Below, one piece after another: positions 8,529 through 17,687 of a DNA stretch of 64,000 nucleotides (its first letter is position 1; each line of letters starts with the position of its first letter). The stretch is from Humimonas sp964465015 (GTDB taxonomy: Bacteria > Gemmatimonadota > Gemmatimonadetes > Palauibacterales > Palauibacteraceae): contig CAYXHP010000068.1 in assembly GCA_964465015.1 (NCBI GenBank), positions 12,341-76,340 of the forward strand, written 5' to 3'. The notes under the pieces are model-generated. The model did not search any database, was not told the DNA's origin, and saw only the letters and a program-made list of their open reading frames with translations. A program made the translations under genes and the position numbers.

Positions 8529-10791
8529 GTCGGTTCCCGGAACCCAGGAGCTCGCGAACGATCCGGTCCGCTCCGTAGACGTGCTCGAGCGCTTCGGTGA
8601 TCCCTGCCGCGTCGACTGCGACGGTGCGGCCACGGTCGTCACGGAACAGGTACTCGTTCGGGAGCTGCTCGATGTTGCCGTCGAACGCGATGCCGACCAC
8701 CCGGGCGTCCCGGTCGATGACCGGGCTGCCGCTGTTGCCCCCCGAGATGTCGTTCGTGGAGACGAAGTCGAACCGTGTGGACAGGTCGACGGAGTCGCGT
8801 GCGGCCTCGAAGTGCGAGGCCAGCGTCCAGGGGTCCTCGTTGCCGAACGCCGCGGCGCGCGCGTACAGACCGTAGAAGTTGGTGAAGGCGGGCGCGTACG
8901 TGCCGTTGTATTCGTACCGCTTCACGACGCCGTCCGAGATTCGCAGGGTGAAGGTCGCGTCCGGCGGGACATTCGTTCCGTACACGGCGAACAGCGCCTC
9001 CGCCAACCGACCCTCCTGTACGCTCTCCGTCGCGGCGAGTTCCTGCCACCGGTCGTCCAGGCGCCGGAAGCGGCTCGCCATGGCCCTCGCCAGGGCCAGG
9101 ATCGGGTCGGAGCTCGTGTCCACCGCCGCCTGGCCGCCCGCGAGAAGCGCGGTCCGGAAGCCCGGGTCGCCGAGCCGGGACTCCCGCACCAGGCGGGCGG
9201 CGGCATCCTGCGGGCTCTCGCCCGCACGGAAGGCCAGCTTCCGGATCGTGTCCCCCTCCGGGAGCCAGTCGCGGGCCAGGTCGAGGCGGATGCGCAGGAT
9301 CCGGGCGCTGGTGCCGCCGTCGGGAGTGAAGCTCGATCGGAGACGCCGCGCCATCTCCTGGAGCGTGTCCTCGGTCAGCCCCTCCGGGAGCGAGTCGGCC
9401 GGCTGGCCGTGGTAGCGCGCGTAGTCCAGGAGGTCCGAGGCGAGCCCGATGTACGGCGAGCCGATGAAGCCGGGGTTGCTGAGCGTGCGCCGGGCGGCGA
9501 TTCGCAGCTTCTCGGTCTCGATGTCGCGGATCCGGTTCCAGACGTCCCCGTACTTCTGCTCGAGCTCGGGCCGGGTCCGGATGCTGTCCCGGAAGGCGCG
9601 CTCCCAGGCGAGCTTCTCGCCCATGAGACCCGGATCGCGCAGCCCCTTCAGCTCGCCCGTGTAGCTCTTGATCGTGTTCTCGATCTCGAAGAGCCGCTCG
9701 CGGATCTGGCGGGCGGCGGCCGGGTTGGCCCTCTCCACCTCCCGGTAGAAGTCCGCGATCTCCTGGAAATATTCGAGCGAGAACGGATGACGATAGCGCC
9801 CCTCGTACAGGAGCTGGCTCACGGTGGCCAGGCGGTCCGTCGAGCCGGGATTCCCCGTCAGGAAGACCAGGTCGCCCTCCGAGGGACCGGCCGAATCCCA
9901 GCGGAAATAGTCCTCGGGGTGGACGGGTCCGGAGGAATCGGGCTGGTAGGCACGGAAGAACGCGATGTCGAGGGCGAAACGGGGATAGGTGAAGTTGTCG
10001 TCGTCGCCGCCGAAGTAGCCGGCCTGGAGCTCGGGCGCGAAGACGAGCTTCACCGGGGCGTAGCGGTGATAGCGGTAGAGCTGGTACTGGCCGCCGTGGT
10101 AGAGATCGACCACCTGGCAGTGGACGTGCGCCCCGGAGGCACCGCACCGTCTCTCGAGGCGCGCCTCGGCCGAATCGCGCGCGGCCGCCACTGCCTCGTC
10201 GCTCGCCCCCGCGGGCGCCGCGCTCCGCACGCTGTCCGTCACGTCCGTGATGGCGACCAGCTGGTCCAGGTACAGGTCCGGGCAGAGCTTCTCGTCCGCC
10301 CGGGTGGGCGCGTAGAAGCCGTGGGCCACGTAGTCGCTGTCCGGCGGGGAGACCGCCGACACGCAGTCCCGTGAGCAGTGGTGGTTCGTCATCACGAGCC
10401 CATCCGGCGACACGAAGGAGGCCGAGCAGATCTCGCCGAAGCGGAGCGAGGCGAGACGGACGTGCTTCAGCCAGTCCGCCGAGGCGTCGAAGCTGTAGCG
10501 GCTCTTCCAGTAGGCCAGCGGCGGGTTCTCGAACGTCCACATCGTCCCGAGCTCGTGGCCCGTGAGCTGGATCGTGTCGGCCACCTGACCGATCTCCGGT
10601 CCCGGCCGGAGCGAGGCCGGAGCGGCCGCGCTCTCCGGGGCCGCCGCGGGAGCCACCGGCCGAGCGGCCGGGGGAGTGGGAGCGCCGCCGCCCGAGGCCG
10701 TGGCGCAGGCCGACGCGAGAGGCAAGATCAGCGCGAGCCCCATCGCCGCGAGCGGGCGACGGGCGCCGAGACGTACCGGTCCGACGGTCAT
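8503..10791 (-). CDS. S46 family dipeptidyl-peptidase (DPP7/DPP11 type), lipoprotein signal
   Basis: A 762-residue serine exopeptidase that removes N-terminal dipeptides in the cell envelope. The signal region ends LPLASAC, so Cys29 may be lipidated; a Pro/Ala-rich spacer follows. Chymotrypsin-fold catalytic motifs are present: His138 in MTNHHC, an Asp in GGDDDN (261-266), and Ser687 in GGNSGSPV. Eighteen residues after the serine the residue is Gly (705), where DPP11 enzymes have the acid-selecting Arg and DPP7 enzymes have Gly, so a broad or hydrophobic P1 preference is more likely (inference). S46 peptidases occur only in bacteria and are common in Bacteroidetes and relatives. The gene has its own upstream region and overlaps the regulator behind it. 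Confidence 0.95.
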   Translation of the reverse strand: MTVGPVRLGARRPLAAMGLALILPLASACATASGGGAPTPPAARPVAPAAAPESAAAPASLRPGPEIGQVADTIQLTGHELGTMWTFENPPLAYWKSRYSFDASADWLKHVRLASLRFGEICSASFVSPDGLVMTNHHCSRDCVSAVSPPDSDYVAHGFYAPTRADEKLCPDLYLDQLVAITDVTDSVRSAAPAGASDEAVAAARDSAEARLERRCGASGAHVHCQVVDLYHGGQYQLYRYHRYAPVKLVFAPELQAGYFGGDDDNFTYPRFALDIAFFRAYQPDSSGPVHPEDYFRWDSAGPSEGDLVFLTGNPGSTDRLATVSQLLYEGRYRHPFSLEYFQEIADFYREVERANPAAARQIRERLFEIENTIKSYTGELKGLRDPGLMGEKLAWERAFRDSIRTRPELEQKYGDVWNRIRDIETEKLRIAARRTLSNPGFIGSPYIGLASDLLDYARYHGQPADSLPEGLTEDTLQEMARRLRSSFTPDGGTSARILRIRLDLARDWLPEGDTIRKLAFRAGESPQDAAARLVRESRLGDPGFRTALLAGGQAAVDTSSDPILALARAMASRFRRLDDRWQELAATESVQEGRLAEALFAVYGTNVPPDATFTLRISDGVVKRYEYNGTYAPAFTNFYGLYARAAAFGNEDPWTLASHFEAARDSVDLSTRFDFVSTNDISGGNSGSPVIDRDARVVGIAFDGNIEQLPNEYLFRDDRGRTVAVDAAGITEALEHVYGADRIVRELLGSGNRRGDAPGSH

Positions 10792-10913
10792 GGAGACTCC
10801 TGCGTCCAGTTCGGCCTGCGGGAAACGCCGGGGGCGTGTCCGATGTCGGGGGCGCCGCCGAGCCCGGGGTCCGTTCGCGGGGTCGGACCCTTCGGTGACG
10901 TCCGGGAAGCTAT

Positions 10914-10942
10914 ACGCTACGGATTCGTCACCGCCGAGCCAA
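10914..10942 (-). promoter_or_regulatory. putative promoter of the S46 peptidase gene
   Basis: On the minus strand TTGGCT (10942-10937), 17 bases, then TAGCGT (10919-10914). An overlapping TATAGCTT is an alternative -10. Located about 120 bases ahead of the start at 10791, in an otherwise featureless 175-base gap. Confidence 0.4.
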
Positions 10943-10966
10943 GGGGGAGGGTCGGCGGCACCGCGC

Positions 10967-12178
10967 TCACGGGGTCGCCTGGCCGGCCCCGTACTTCGAC
11001 AGGATCGCCTGAAGGATGTCGCCGGCGACGAGCCGGTGGCCGGTCAGGCTCGGATGGACCCCGTCCTTGCTGAAGAGGGGCCCGAACGGCTCGTCCACGG
11101 CCTGCTGACCCGACGTGTGGGGGAAGGGCGGGACGTCGCCCTTCTGCAGCTCCGAGTAGAGGAGCGGGTTGGGGTCCACGTACACCCAGCCGTGTGCCTT
11201 CGCCACCTGGTGCACGACCCCGTTGTAGGCGGCGACGGCGCGGCCCACGGCGTCCACTTCCGCCGGGTCCAGCACCGAGGGATCGTTGACGCAGTCGAGC
11301 TCGACTGACTGGCCCTGCTGCGCCAGGGCCATCAGGTAGCCGAACCCGTAGGCGAACGGGACCCGGGCCGTCTCGCCCACGCCGCCCAGGGAGGAGGGCC
11401 CGCAGTCGTCGTTGACGCCCAGGGTGGGCGGGAGCTGGTTCTGCTGCTTGGCCTGCCACCAGGCCACTCCGAGGGAGAGGTTGGGGACGTATCGCACGTC
11501 CGCCACGCCGACGAGGACCGCGCCCTCGAGGTGGGGGAGAGCCGCCAGGCTGTCCCCGAGTGCGGCGTACCGGGCCGTGAAGTCACCGAGCGGCGTGATG
11601 AGGGCCGTGTCCCCGTTGAGGGCGGCATTCAGGACATCGTCGTTGCCGATCCACACGCTGACGAACGTCGGATCTGCGTCCCGCGCCGCCTGGAGCTGGG
11701 TGCGGCCGCCCAGGAACAGGGTCGTGAGGAGGTTGGCGCTGCTGCTGTCGGACAGGTTGGTCAGCGGGTCGAGCACCTCGGCGCCGGGAACGGCGACATC
11801 GTTGAGGACCGCGGGGAGGTTCGGATCCCGGAGCGCGCACGGCGGGGCGCTCGCGCCTCCCACCACCTCCCCGGTGAAGATGTTCGTGACCGGCGGGGGA
11901 CATCCGGGTGCCTGGAGGAGCGGCTGGCTGAAGTCGGTACCGAGGGAGTCGGCGAGGATCGCGGCGTACGACTCCCGCTGGGTGCTGTCGTTGATGCCGG
12001 CCGATTGGAAGCCGGCGGTGAGGCTGTTCCCGAGCGCGACGTACCGGTCGAACACGTGACCGGCCGTTGCGGAGGTGGGCTCGAGGACGCTGGTGCAGCT
12101 CGCGAGGGCCGCCGCGAGGAGCAGCGCCGGCCCCAGGGCCGTGGATCGCGGAAGGTAGCGAACGTCGTATCGAGACAT
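10967..12178 (-). CDS. SGNH/GDSL-type hydrolase, lipoprotein
   Basis: A 403-residue esterase/lipase-like protein exported as a lipoprotein: the signal ends LLAAALASC. Block I is YVALGNSLTAG (Ser nucleophile in a GNSL version of GDSL), block III is GNDDVLNA (oxyanion Asn), and block V is DGVHPSLTGH (Asp and His). These occur in the correct order and spacing for a long SGNH enzyme. It follows the FadL-type porin by 33 bases on the same strand. This pairing suggests extracellular or periplasmic cleavage of a fatty ester whose product passes through the porin (inference). Confidence 0.9.
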   Translation of the reverse strand: MSRYDVRYLPRSTALGPALLLAAALASCTSVLEPTSATAGHVFDRYVALGNSLTAGFQSAGINDSTQRESYAAILADSLGTDFSQPLLQAPGCPPPVTNIFTGEVVGGASAPPCALRDPNLPAVLNDVAVPGAEVLDPLTNLSDSSSANLLTTLFLGGRTQLQAARDADPTFVSVWIGNDDVLNAALNGDTALITPLGDFTARYAALGDSLAALPHLEGAVLVGVADVRYVPNLSLGVAWWQAKQQNQLPPTLGVNDDCGPSSLGGVGETARVPFAYGFGYLMALAQQGQSVELDCVNDPSVLDPAEVDAVGRAVAAYNGVVHQVAKAHGWVYVDPNPLLYSELQKGDVPPFPHTSGQQAVDEPFGPLFSKDGVHPSLTGHRLVAGDILQAILSKYGAGQATP

Positions 12179-12211
12179 GGTTGCCGTCTGCCCCGGCTGG
12201 AGAAAGAGCGC

Positions 12212-13663
12212 CTACTGCAGGTGCACGGTCGCGGTAGCGGAGAACAGATGTCCCACGAAGCTGAACTGCCCACTGTTCAGTCCCGTGTCGGGGAGCTGGC
12301 CGGGGAGGGGGTCACGCACGCGGCCCCGGCGGCGCACCTGCAGGAGGAAGTCGTAGCCGAAGGCCAGGTCCAGGCGCGAGGTGGGCGTCCAGCCGATACC
12401 GGCGGCGAACTGGTTTCGTTGCCCCTCGGGGAGGAGCGGCGTGACGCTCTGGTCCGGGGCCGCTCCCTGGTTGAATGCGTAGCCCACCCGGGCGCGGACC
12501 CGGTCCGTCAGCTCCAGCTGCCCTCCCAGCCGCACGCCGCTCGTGTTGCGGTAATCCTCGACGCGCGTCTCGGTGCCGGCGCCTCCCTGGAACTCGATCG
12601 GGAGCCGCCCGAACAGCGACCAGTGCGTCCAGTAGTAGTCGCCCTCCAGGTGCAGGCGGTCCGTCGGCCGCACGCCGATTCCCAGGGCGAGCTGGTCCGG
12701 CATCGTGATAGTCGTCTGCACGCCCTGCGCCGCCAGTGGACCCTGGAAGATTCCCGCGGCCTGCAGCACCGCGTCCATGGGCGTTCCCGCCGGCACGCCG
12801 TAAGGATTGCCGGCCGGGAGCACGAGGCCGGTCGGCACCGGCGCGAAGCTGGCCGTGCCGTGGTAGGTAAGCTTGACCCGGGTCAGATATCTGGCTCCCG
12901 CATCGACCCGGTCGGTCACCCGGACGCGCACCCCGAAATTCCCGCCCACGCCCGTGGCCGTGCCGGCGGACAGGTGCGCATCCGCGAAAGCGGTGTGGAA
13001 CGGCACGCCGAGCTGGCCCATGAGAGTCCCGGCCGGGGCGCCGAGCCCGGCGGGGACCTGCTGCGTCGACAGATCCAGGAGCTGGTTGAGCTGCACCGTG
13101 CTGAACACGACGGTGAGCCCGGCCCCGATCGAGACCCGGTCCGTGAGGCGCGCCGAGGCGGTGGGCTGCAGGTAGAAGGAGTGGAGACGCGCGTCGTAGC
13201 TCACGAAGGCGGCGTCGGAGGATCGCGGCCAGGCGGTCTCGAGTCCGAACGGCATGTAGAAGCCGACGCCGAGCCCGAAGCGGTCCCCGAGCCCATAGAC
13301 GGCGTAGGCGTGCGGAACCGGGAGTAGCTTGCGGTTCATGTCGGTCTCGGCTCCCGTCCGGTTGGCCGTGAATCGTCCCACGGCCACGATCCCGGCGGCG
13401 CCCGCCGAGAGGGTGAGGCCCCGCCGGGCTCCGGTGGCCGCCGGGTTGAAGAACAGGGCCGAGCCATCGTCGCACGGCGATGCCACGGTGGCTCCGGCCA
13501 TGGCCATCGCGCACGTCCCTTGCTCGTAGACGCCGAATCCCTGGGCTCGTCCGGCCGTGGGCGACACGCACCACAGCACGAGGGCGCCGAGCAGGAAAGA
13601 GCGGCGGTGCCGGGAGACGGCCCATCGGAGGACGCTACGAGGGAGGAGGCGGATGGCCGTCAT
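12212..13663 (-). CDS. outer-membrane transport protein, FadL/TodX family
   Basis: A beta-barrel for long-chain fatty acids or other hydrophobic compounds, 483 residues. The ATG at 13663 follows GAGGAG at good distance and begins a signal peptide ending GRAQGFG, the usual FadL mature start (GFGVYEQG). The FadL hallmark FFNPAATG lies at about residue 70. Beta-strand alternation and aromatic girdles run to the C-terminus, which ends in a hydrophobic strand (FSATATVHLQ). Upstream lies a 278-base divergent region with an AT-richer patch at about 13752-13782, the likely site of its promoter. It forms a unit with the SGNH hydrolase behind it. Confidence 0.9.
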   Translation of the reverse strand: MTAIRLLPRSVLRWAVSRHRRSFLLGALVLWCVSPTAGRAQGFGVYEQGTCAMAMAGATVASPCDDGSALFFNPAATGARRGLTLSAGAAGIVAVGRFTANRTGAETDMNRKLLPVPHAYAVYGLGDRFGLGVGFYMPFGLETAWPRSSDAAFVSYDARLHSFYLQPTASARLTDRVSIGAGLTVVFSTVQLNQLLDLSTQQVPAGLGAPAGTLMGQLGVPFHTAFADAHLSAGTATGVGGNFGVRVRVTDRVDAGARYLTRVKLTYHGTASFAPVPTGLVLPAGNPYGVPAGTPMDAVLQAAGIFQGPLAAQGVQTTITMPDQLALGIGVRPTDRLHLEGDYYWTHWSLFGRLPIEFQGGAGTETRVEDYRNTSGVRLGGQLELTDRVRARVGYAFNQGAAPDQSVTPLLPEGQRNQFAAGIGWTPTSRLDLAFGYDFLLQVRRRGRVRDPLPGQLPDTGLNSGQFSFVGHLFSATATVHLQ

Positions 13664-13836
13664 GGGGCTCCTCGGGGTAGGACGGTGTGCGCGGGGTCGG
13701 ACACGGCGCGGGAGACCAGCCTCGGATGGGCCCCCCTGCGCGCGCTCGAGCCACTGATTGATTTTGCTGGAATTCACGGCCCGTGGCAAGCCGGCCGGGC
13801 ACCGCCGGAGGATCCGTGGCCGCGACGCGGCGCGGG

Positions 13837-13865
13837 TTGCGGGGCGGGCGGACGGGGGGTACCTG
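13837..13865 (+). promoter_or_regulatory. putative promoter of the metal ABC importer operon
   Basis: TTGCGG (13837-13842), 17 bases, TACCTG (13860-13865), about 77 bases ahead of the first ATG. It resembles the other promoter candidates in the window. No clear Zur or MntR palindrome was recognised. Confidence 0.4.
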
Positions 13866-13941
13866 CAGCACACGGGGCTCCCGCTCGGAGGGAACGGGGC
13901 CCGGCAGCCCACCGGAAGCCGCTGCACGGGGAGGACCGCGG

Positions 13942-14790
13942 ATGGGTCACCGGTCGCGCTGGATCCTGCTCCTGGCCGTCCTCGCCTGCCTCGGGTGCGG
14001 CTCGAAGCGTTCGGCCGGTGGAGAGGGGGCGCCGCGGGTCCTGGTCTCGGTTCCACCCGAGGCCTGGATGGTCGAGTCCATCGCGGGGGAGAGGATCTCG
14101 GTGCAGGTCCTCCTGCCGCCCGGAGCCAGCCCCCACACGTACGAGCCCTCGATCGGGCGTGCGCGGCAGGCCGCCTCGGCGGACCTCTTTCTCCCCATCG
14201 GGCACCCGCGGCTGGGATTCGAGAAGGCCTGGATGGACGCGCTCTCCCGGCTCGGCGGGCCGCGTGTCGTCCCGCTCGGCACCGATTGCCGGGCCAGGCC
14301 GGATGATCCGCACATCTGGCTGTCCGCCGACTGCGCCCGGAGCATGGCTCGGCGCGCCGAGGCGGCGCTGGCGTCGCTCCTCCCGCCAGGAGACAGCGCG
14401 GCCCTCCGCGCCGGGCTCGACTCGACCCTGGAGGCGATGAGCCGTGCGGACCGGATGGCGGATTCCCTCCTGGCGCCGTTCCGGGGGCACACGTTTCTCG
14501 TCTTCCACCCGGCCTGGGCGTACTTTGCCGCCGACCACGGCCTGCGCCAGGAAGCGGTCCAGTCCGGGTCGGCCGAGCCCGGTCCGGGCCAGCTGGCGCG
14601 CGTCCTTTCCCGCATCCGAGAGGAGGGCCTGCGCGTGATGTTCATCCAGCCGGGCACGACCGTCGGCGAGGCGGGACGGGTGGCCCGCGAGCTGGGGGTG
14701 AGTACCCGCGTGCTGGACCCGCTCGAGCGGGACTGGCCGGCGCTCGTCGTGCGAGCGGCGCGCGAGCTGGCCGCCGTGTGGTCCGGATGA
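13942..14790 (+). CDS. zinc/manganese ABC transporter substrate-binding lipoprotein (ZnuA-like)
   Basis: A 282-residue cluster A-I binding protein that would deliver Zn2+ or Mn2+ to the permease. ATG at 13942 has GGGGAGG upstream. The signal region contains VLAC and LGC, either usable as a lipobox. Metal-ligand motifs of the family are visible: PHTYEPS (first His), GHPRLGFEKAW, and FHPAWAYFAADHGL (third His region). A long helix links the two lobes. The His-rich loop typical of enterobacterial ZnuA is absent, so metal choice is uncertain. It is followed by ATPase and permease genes. Confidence 0.9.
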   Translation: MGHRSRWILLLAVLACLGCGSKRSAGGEGAPRVLVSVPPEAWMVESIAGERISVQVLLPPGASPHTYEPSIGRARQAASADLFLPIGHPRLGFEKAWMDALSRLGGPRVVPLGTDCRARPDDPHIWLSADCARSMARRAEAALASLLPPGDSAALRAGLDSTLEAMSRADRMADSLLAPFRGHTFLVFHPAWAYFAADHGLRQEAVQSGSAEPGPGQLARVLSRIREEGLRVMFIQPGTTVGEAGRVARELGVSTRVLDPLERDWPALVVRAARELAAVWSG

Positions 14791-14821
14791 CGGTGCTCCC
14801 GCCCCTCGTCGACGCGCGCAC

Positions 14822-15592
14822 GTGACCGATCCCGGTCCGGCCGTGTCCTTCGAGCACGTGTGGTTCTCCTACGGCTCGCGTCTCGTGCTGGAGGACGTGT
14901 CCCTGGAGATCGAGCGTGGCGCGTTCCTCGGCATCCTGGGCCCGAACGGCGGCGGTAAGACGACGCTCCTCAAGCTCGTCCTGGGTCTCCTCCGTCCGGA
15001 CCGGGGCCGGGTGCGAGTGCTGGGCCTGGCTCCGGTCGCGGCTCGCGGGCGCGTGGGCTACGTGCCGCAGTACACACGGTTCGATGCGGACTTCCCGATC
15101 CTCGTCGAGGACGCGGTGCTCACCGCCCGGCTCGGGCGCGGACGGACCTGGGGACCGGCCACGCAGGCGGACCGGGCCGTGGCGCGCGAAGCCCTCGAAC
15201 GGGTCGCGATGGCGGACCAGGGCGGCCGCCGGATCGGTCAGCTCTCGGGAGGGGAGCTCCAGCGCGTTCTCGTGGCCCGGGCCCTCGCCACCGAGCCCGA
15301 GCTCCTGCTCCTGGACGAGCCCACCTCGAGCGTCGATCCCCGCGTCGGGCGCACGATCTACGAGCTCCTCGAGCAGCTGGGCCCGGAGATGACCCGCGTC
15401 GTGGTCTCGCACGACGTCGGAGTGCTGCGGAGACACGTGGGGAGCGTGGCGTGCGTGAACCGCAAGCTCTTCCATCACGCCGACGGCGGGCTCACCCCCG
15501 AGCTGCTGGAGGAGGCGTACGGCGAGCCGATCGAGCTCGTCTCGCACGGGCACGTTGAGCGGGTGCTCGGACCGCACGAGGAAGGGCCGTGA
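14822..15592 (+). CDS. metal ABC transporter ATP-binding protein (ZnuC-like)
   Basis: 256 residues, GTG start at 14822, 31 bases after the binding-protein gene. All ABC ATPase signatures are present: Walker A GPNGGGKTT, Q-loop VPQYTRF, signature LSGGELQR, Walker B LLLLDEP, and switch His in VVVSHD. Sequence style matches ZnuC/MntB. It would power import by the permease encoded next, whose start overlaps this stop by four bases. Confidence 0.93.
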   Translation: MTDPGPAVSFEHVWFSYGSRLVLEDVSLEIERGAFLGILGPNGGGKTTLLKLVLGLLRPDRGRVRVLGLAPVAARGRVGYVPQYTRFDADFPILVEDAVLTARLGRGRTWGPATQADRAVAREALERVAMADQGGRRIGQLSGGELQRVLVARALATEPELLLLDEPTSSVDPRVGRTIYELLEQLGPEMTRVVVSHDVGVLRRHVGSVACVNRKLFHHADGGLTPELLEEAYGEPIELVSHGHVERVLGPHEEGP

Positions 15593-16419
15593 GCGGCGCG
15601 CTCGCCCTGCCGTTCTTCCGTCACGCGCTGGCGGCCGGGCTTCTCGCGGCCGTCGCGTGCGGGATCATCGGCAGCTACGTGGTGGTGAAAGAGATCGCCT
15701 CGATCTCGGGCGGCCTGGCGCACGCCGCCTTCGGAGGGGTGGGACTCGGCTACCTCCTGGGCTTCGACCCGATGCTCGGCGCGGTGGGCTTCGGTCTGGT
15801 CTCCAGCGCCGGGATCGGGCTGGCCTACCGGCGGCAGCATGGCGGGCTCGAGACGTTGATCTCGACCGTGTGGGCGGTGGGGATGGCGCTGGGGGTGCTG
15901 TTCATCGCGGTGGCGCCCGGATACGCCCCGGACCTCACGGCCTACCTGTTCGGGAACATCCTGCTCGTCTCTCCGACCTATCTGGCGCTCGCCGTGGCGC
16001 TCGACGTGCTGATCGTGGCGGTGACCGCGGTGTTCCATCGGCCGCTGCAGGCCCTCGCGTTCGACGAGGAGTTCGCGGAGGTGGTCGGCGTTCCGGTCGG
16101 CACGCTCCTCCTCGTCCTGCTCGGGCTCACGGCCCTGACGGTCGTGCTCCTCATCCGGGTCGTGGGCGTCATCCTCGTCATTGCCCTGCTCACGATTCCG
16201 GCCGCGGCCGCCCGGCCCTGGGCGCGCACGCTGGGCCGAATGATGCTATGGGCCACCCTCGCCGGGGCGGTGAGCATCGTCGCGGGGCTTTGGCTCGCCT
16301 GGGGGCTGTCGGTGGGCCCGGGGATCGACCTTCCGACCGGTCCCCTCATCGTGCTCGTCGCCACCGCGGTGTACGGCGTGTCGTGGATCCTGCACTTCCT
16401 CGTCGGAGGCGAAGCCTGA
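15589..16419 (+). CDS. metal ABC transporter permease (ZnuB-like)
   Basis: 276 residues with about eight hydrophobic helices, cluster A-I (ABC-3) family. N-terminal LPFFRHALAAG and the GGLAHAAFGGVGLGYLLG segment are typical of ZnuB/MntC permeases. GTG start at 15589 overlaps the ATPase stop (GTGA). Its own stop overlaps the ATG of the peptidase gene that follows (TGATG), implying coupled translation. The operon order is binding protein, ATPase, permease, peptidase. Confidence 0.92.
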   Translation: MSGALALPFFRHALAAGLLAAVACGIIGSYVVVKEIASISGGLAHAAFGGVGLGYLLGFDPMLGAVGFGLVSSAGIGLAYRRQHGGLETLISTVWAVGMALGVLFIAVAPGYAPDLTAYLFGNILLVSPTYLALAVALDVLIVAVTAVFHRPLQALAFDEEFAEVVGVPVGTLLLVLLGLTALTVVLLIRVVGVILVIALLTIPAAAARPWARTLGRMMLWATLAGAVSIVAGLWLAWGLSVGPGIDLPTGPLIVLVATAVYGVSWILHFLVGGEA

Positions 16420-17687
16420 TGGTCGAACGTTGCGCCGAGCTGCTGCTTCCCTGCCTCGTGGGGCTCGCCCTCGTGACGACGGTCGCCCGCGCCCAGGAGC
16501 CGCGTGGAGGAGCGGACCGTCCCCGGGTCCGGGAGGCGGGGATCGTGATCGGGGCGCTCCCGCCGGGCCCTCTGGACGCGATCACCGACGTGGCCGGCGT
16601 CCGGGTCGGACAGATCACGCTGTGGGAGGGAGACTCGCTCCGGACCGGAGTGACCGCGATCCTCCCCCATGACGGGAACCTGTTCCGCGACAAGGTGCAC
16701 GGGGCGATGGTGGTCGGAAACGGATTCGGCAAGCTCATCGGTCTCTCGCAGGTCAACGAGCTCGGCTGGATCGAGACTCCCATTCTCCTCACCGGGACGC
16801 TGAGCGTGTGGCGCGCGGCCGACGCCCTCGTGGACACGATGCTGGAGATGCCCGAGAACCGGGACGTCGTGTCCATCAATCCCGTGGTGGGGGAGACCAA
16901 CGACGGCTGGTTGAGCGACATCCGGAGCCGGCCCATCGGACCGGAGCAGGTGCGTGGCGCGCTTCGGGCCGCGCACGGGGGAGCGGTGCGGGAGGGGAGC
17001 GTCGGGGCCGGGACCGGAACGCGGGCCCTGGGATGGAAGGGCGGGATCGGAACGGCCTCGCGCGTCGTGCCGGCCGAGCGCGGCGGCTACACGGTGGGAG
17101 TGCTCGTGCAGACCAACTACGGGGGACACCTGCGCATCGCCGGCTACCCCGTGTGGCGGGACCTCGGTCAGAGTCCAGACGAGGGGTCGGCCCGGCCCGC
17201 GTCGGCGACGGTGGAGCCGGACTCGGGGCGGGCGGCTCCCGGCCGCGGTGCGCCCGGCGCCGGGCCGGCCGTCCCGGAGCCCGACGCCGCCACGCGGGAC
17301 GCCGATGAAGGCGGCTCGGTCATGATCGTGATCGCCACCGACGCCCCGCTCCGGCACCTGGGTCTCACGCGACTGGCCCGGCGGGCCTTCCTGGGCATCG
17401 GTCGCACGGGCTCCTGGATGTCGAACGGGTCGGGCGACTATGCGATCGCCTTCTCGACCCGCCGCGACGGCGCGCCCCCCGTCGACGATGGACGGGATCT
17501 CTCGGCTCTGTTCGAGGCCGTCGTCGAGGCGACGGAGGAGGCCGCGCTCAACTCCCTGTTCCGGGCCACCACCGTGACCGGCTATCGGGGTCGGACCACC
17601 GATGCCCTTCCGGTGGGCCGCGTCCTGTCGATCCTCCGCGCCCACGGCCTCCTGGCCCGAGACCCGGCCGCGGAAGGCGGGCGCTAG
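16419..17687 (+). CDS. P1/S58 family peptidase (DmpA/BapA-like), secreted
   Basis: A 422-residue Ntn-type aminopeptidase that should cut itself to form an alpha/beta pair. Signal peptide with cleavage near ARAQEP. The core motifs DAITDVAGVRVG, NPVVGETNDGW, GAGTGT and GWKGGIGTASR are those of DmpA. The probable autoproteolysis nucleophile is Ser300 in GGS-VMIVIATDAPL, followed by the conserved LARRAFLGIGRTG. Unusual is a Pro/Gly/Ala-rich insert at about 251-298 just before the cleavage site, where related enzymes have a short loop. ATG at 16419 overlaps the permease stop. The link to metal import is unexplained. Its stop overlaps that of the convergent acyltransferase gene by two bases. Confidence 0.9.
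   Translation: MVERCAELLLPCLVGLALVTTVARAQEPRGGADRPRVREAGIVIGALPPGPLDAITDVAGVRVGQITLWEGDSLRTGVTAILPHDGNLFRDKVHGAMVVGNGFGKLIGLSQVNELGWIETPILLTGTLSVWRAADALVDTMLEMPENRDVVSINPVVGETNDGWLSDIRSRPIGPEQVRGALRAAHGGAVREGSVGAGTGTRALGWKGGIGTASRVVPAERGGYTVGVLVQTNYGGHLRIAGYPVWRDLGQSPDEGSARPASATVEPDSGRAAPGRGAPGAGPAVPEPDAATRDADEGGSVMIVIATDAPLRHLGLTRLARRAFLGIGRTGSWMSNGSGDYAIAFSTRRDGAPPVDDGRDLSALFEAVVEATEEAALNSLFRATTVTGYRGRTTDALPVGRVLSILRAHGLLARDPAAEGGR

Noticed and set aside
10866..10890. Seven-pair hairpin GGGTCCG/CGGACCC between S46 and SGNH genes
   Set aside because: Long G-rich loop and no T-run; not better than chance in this base composition.
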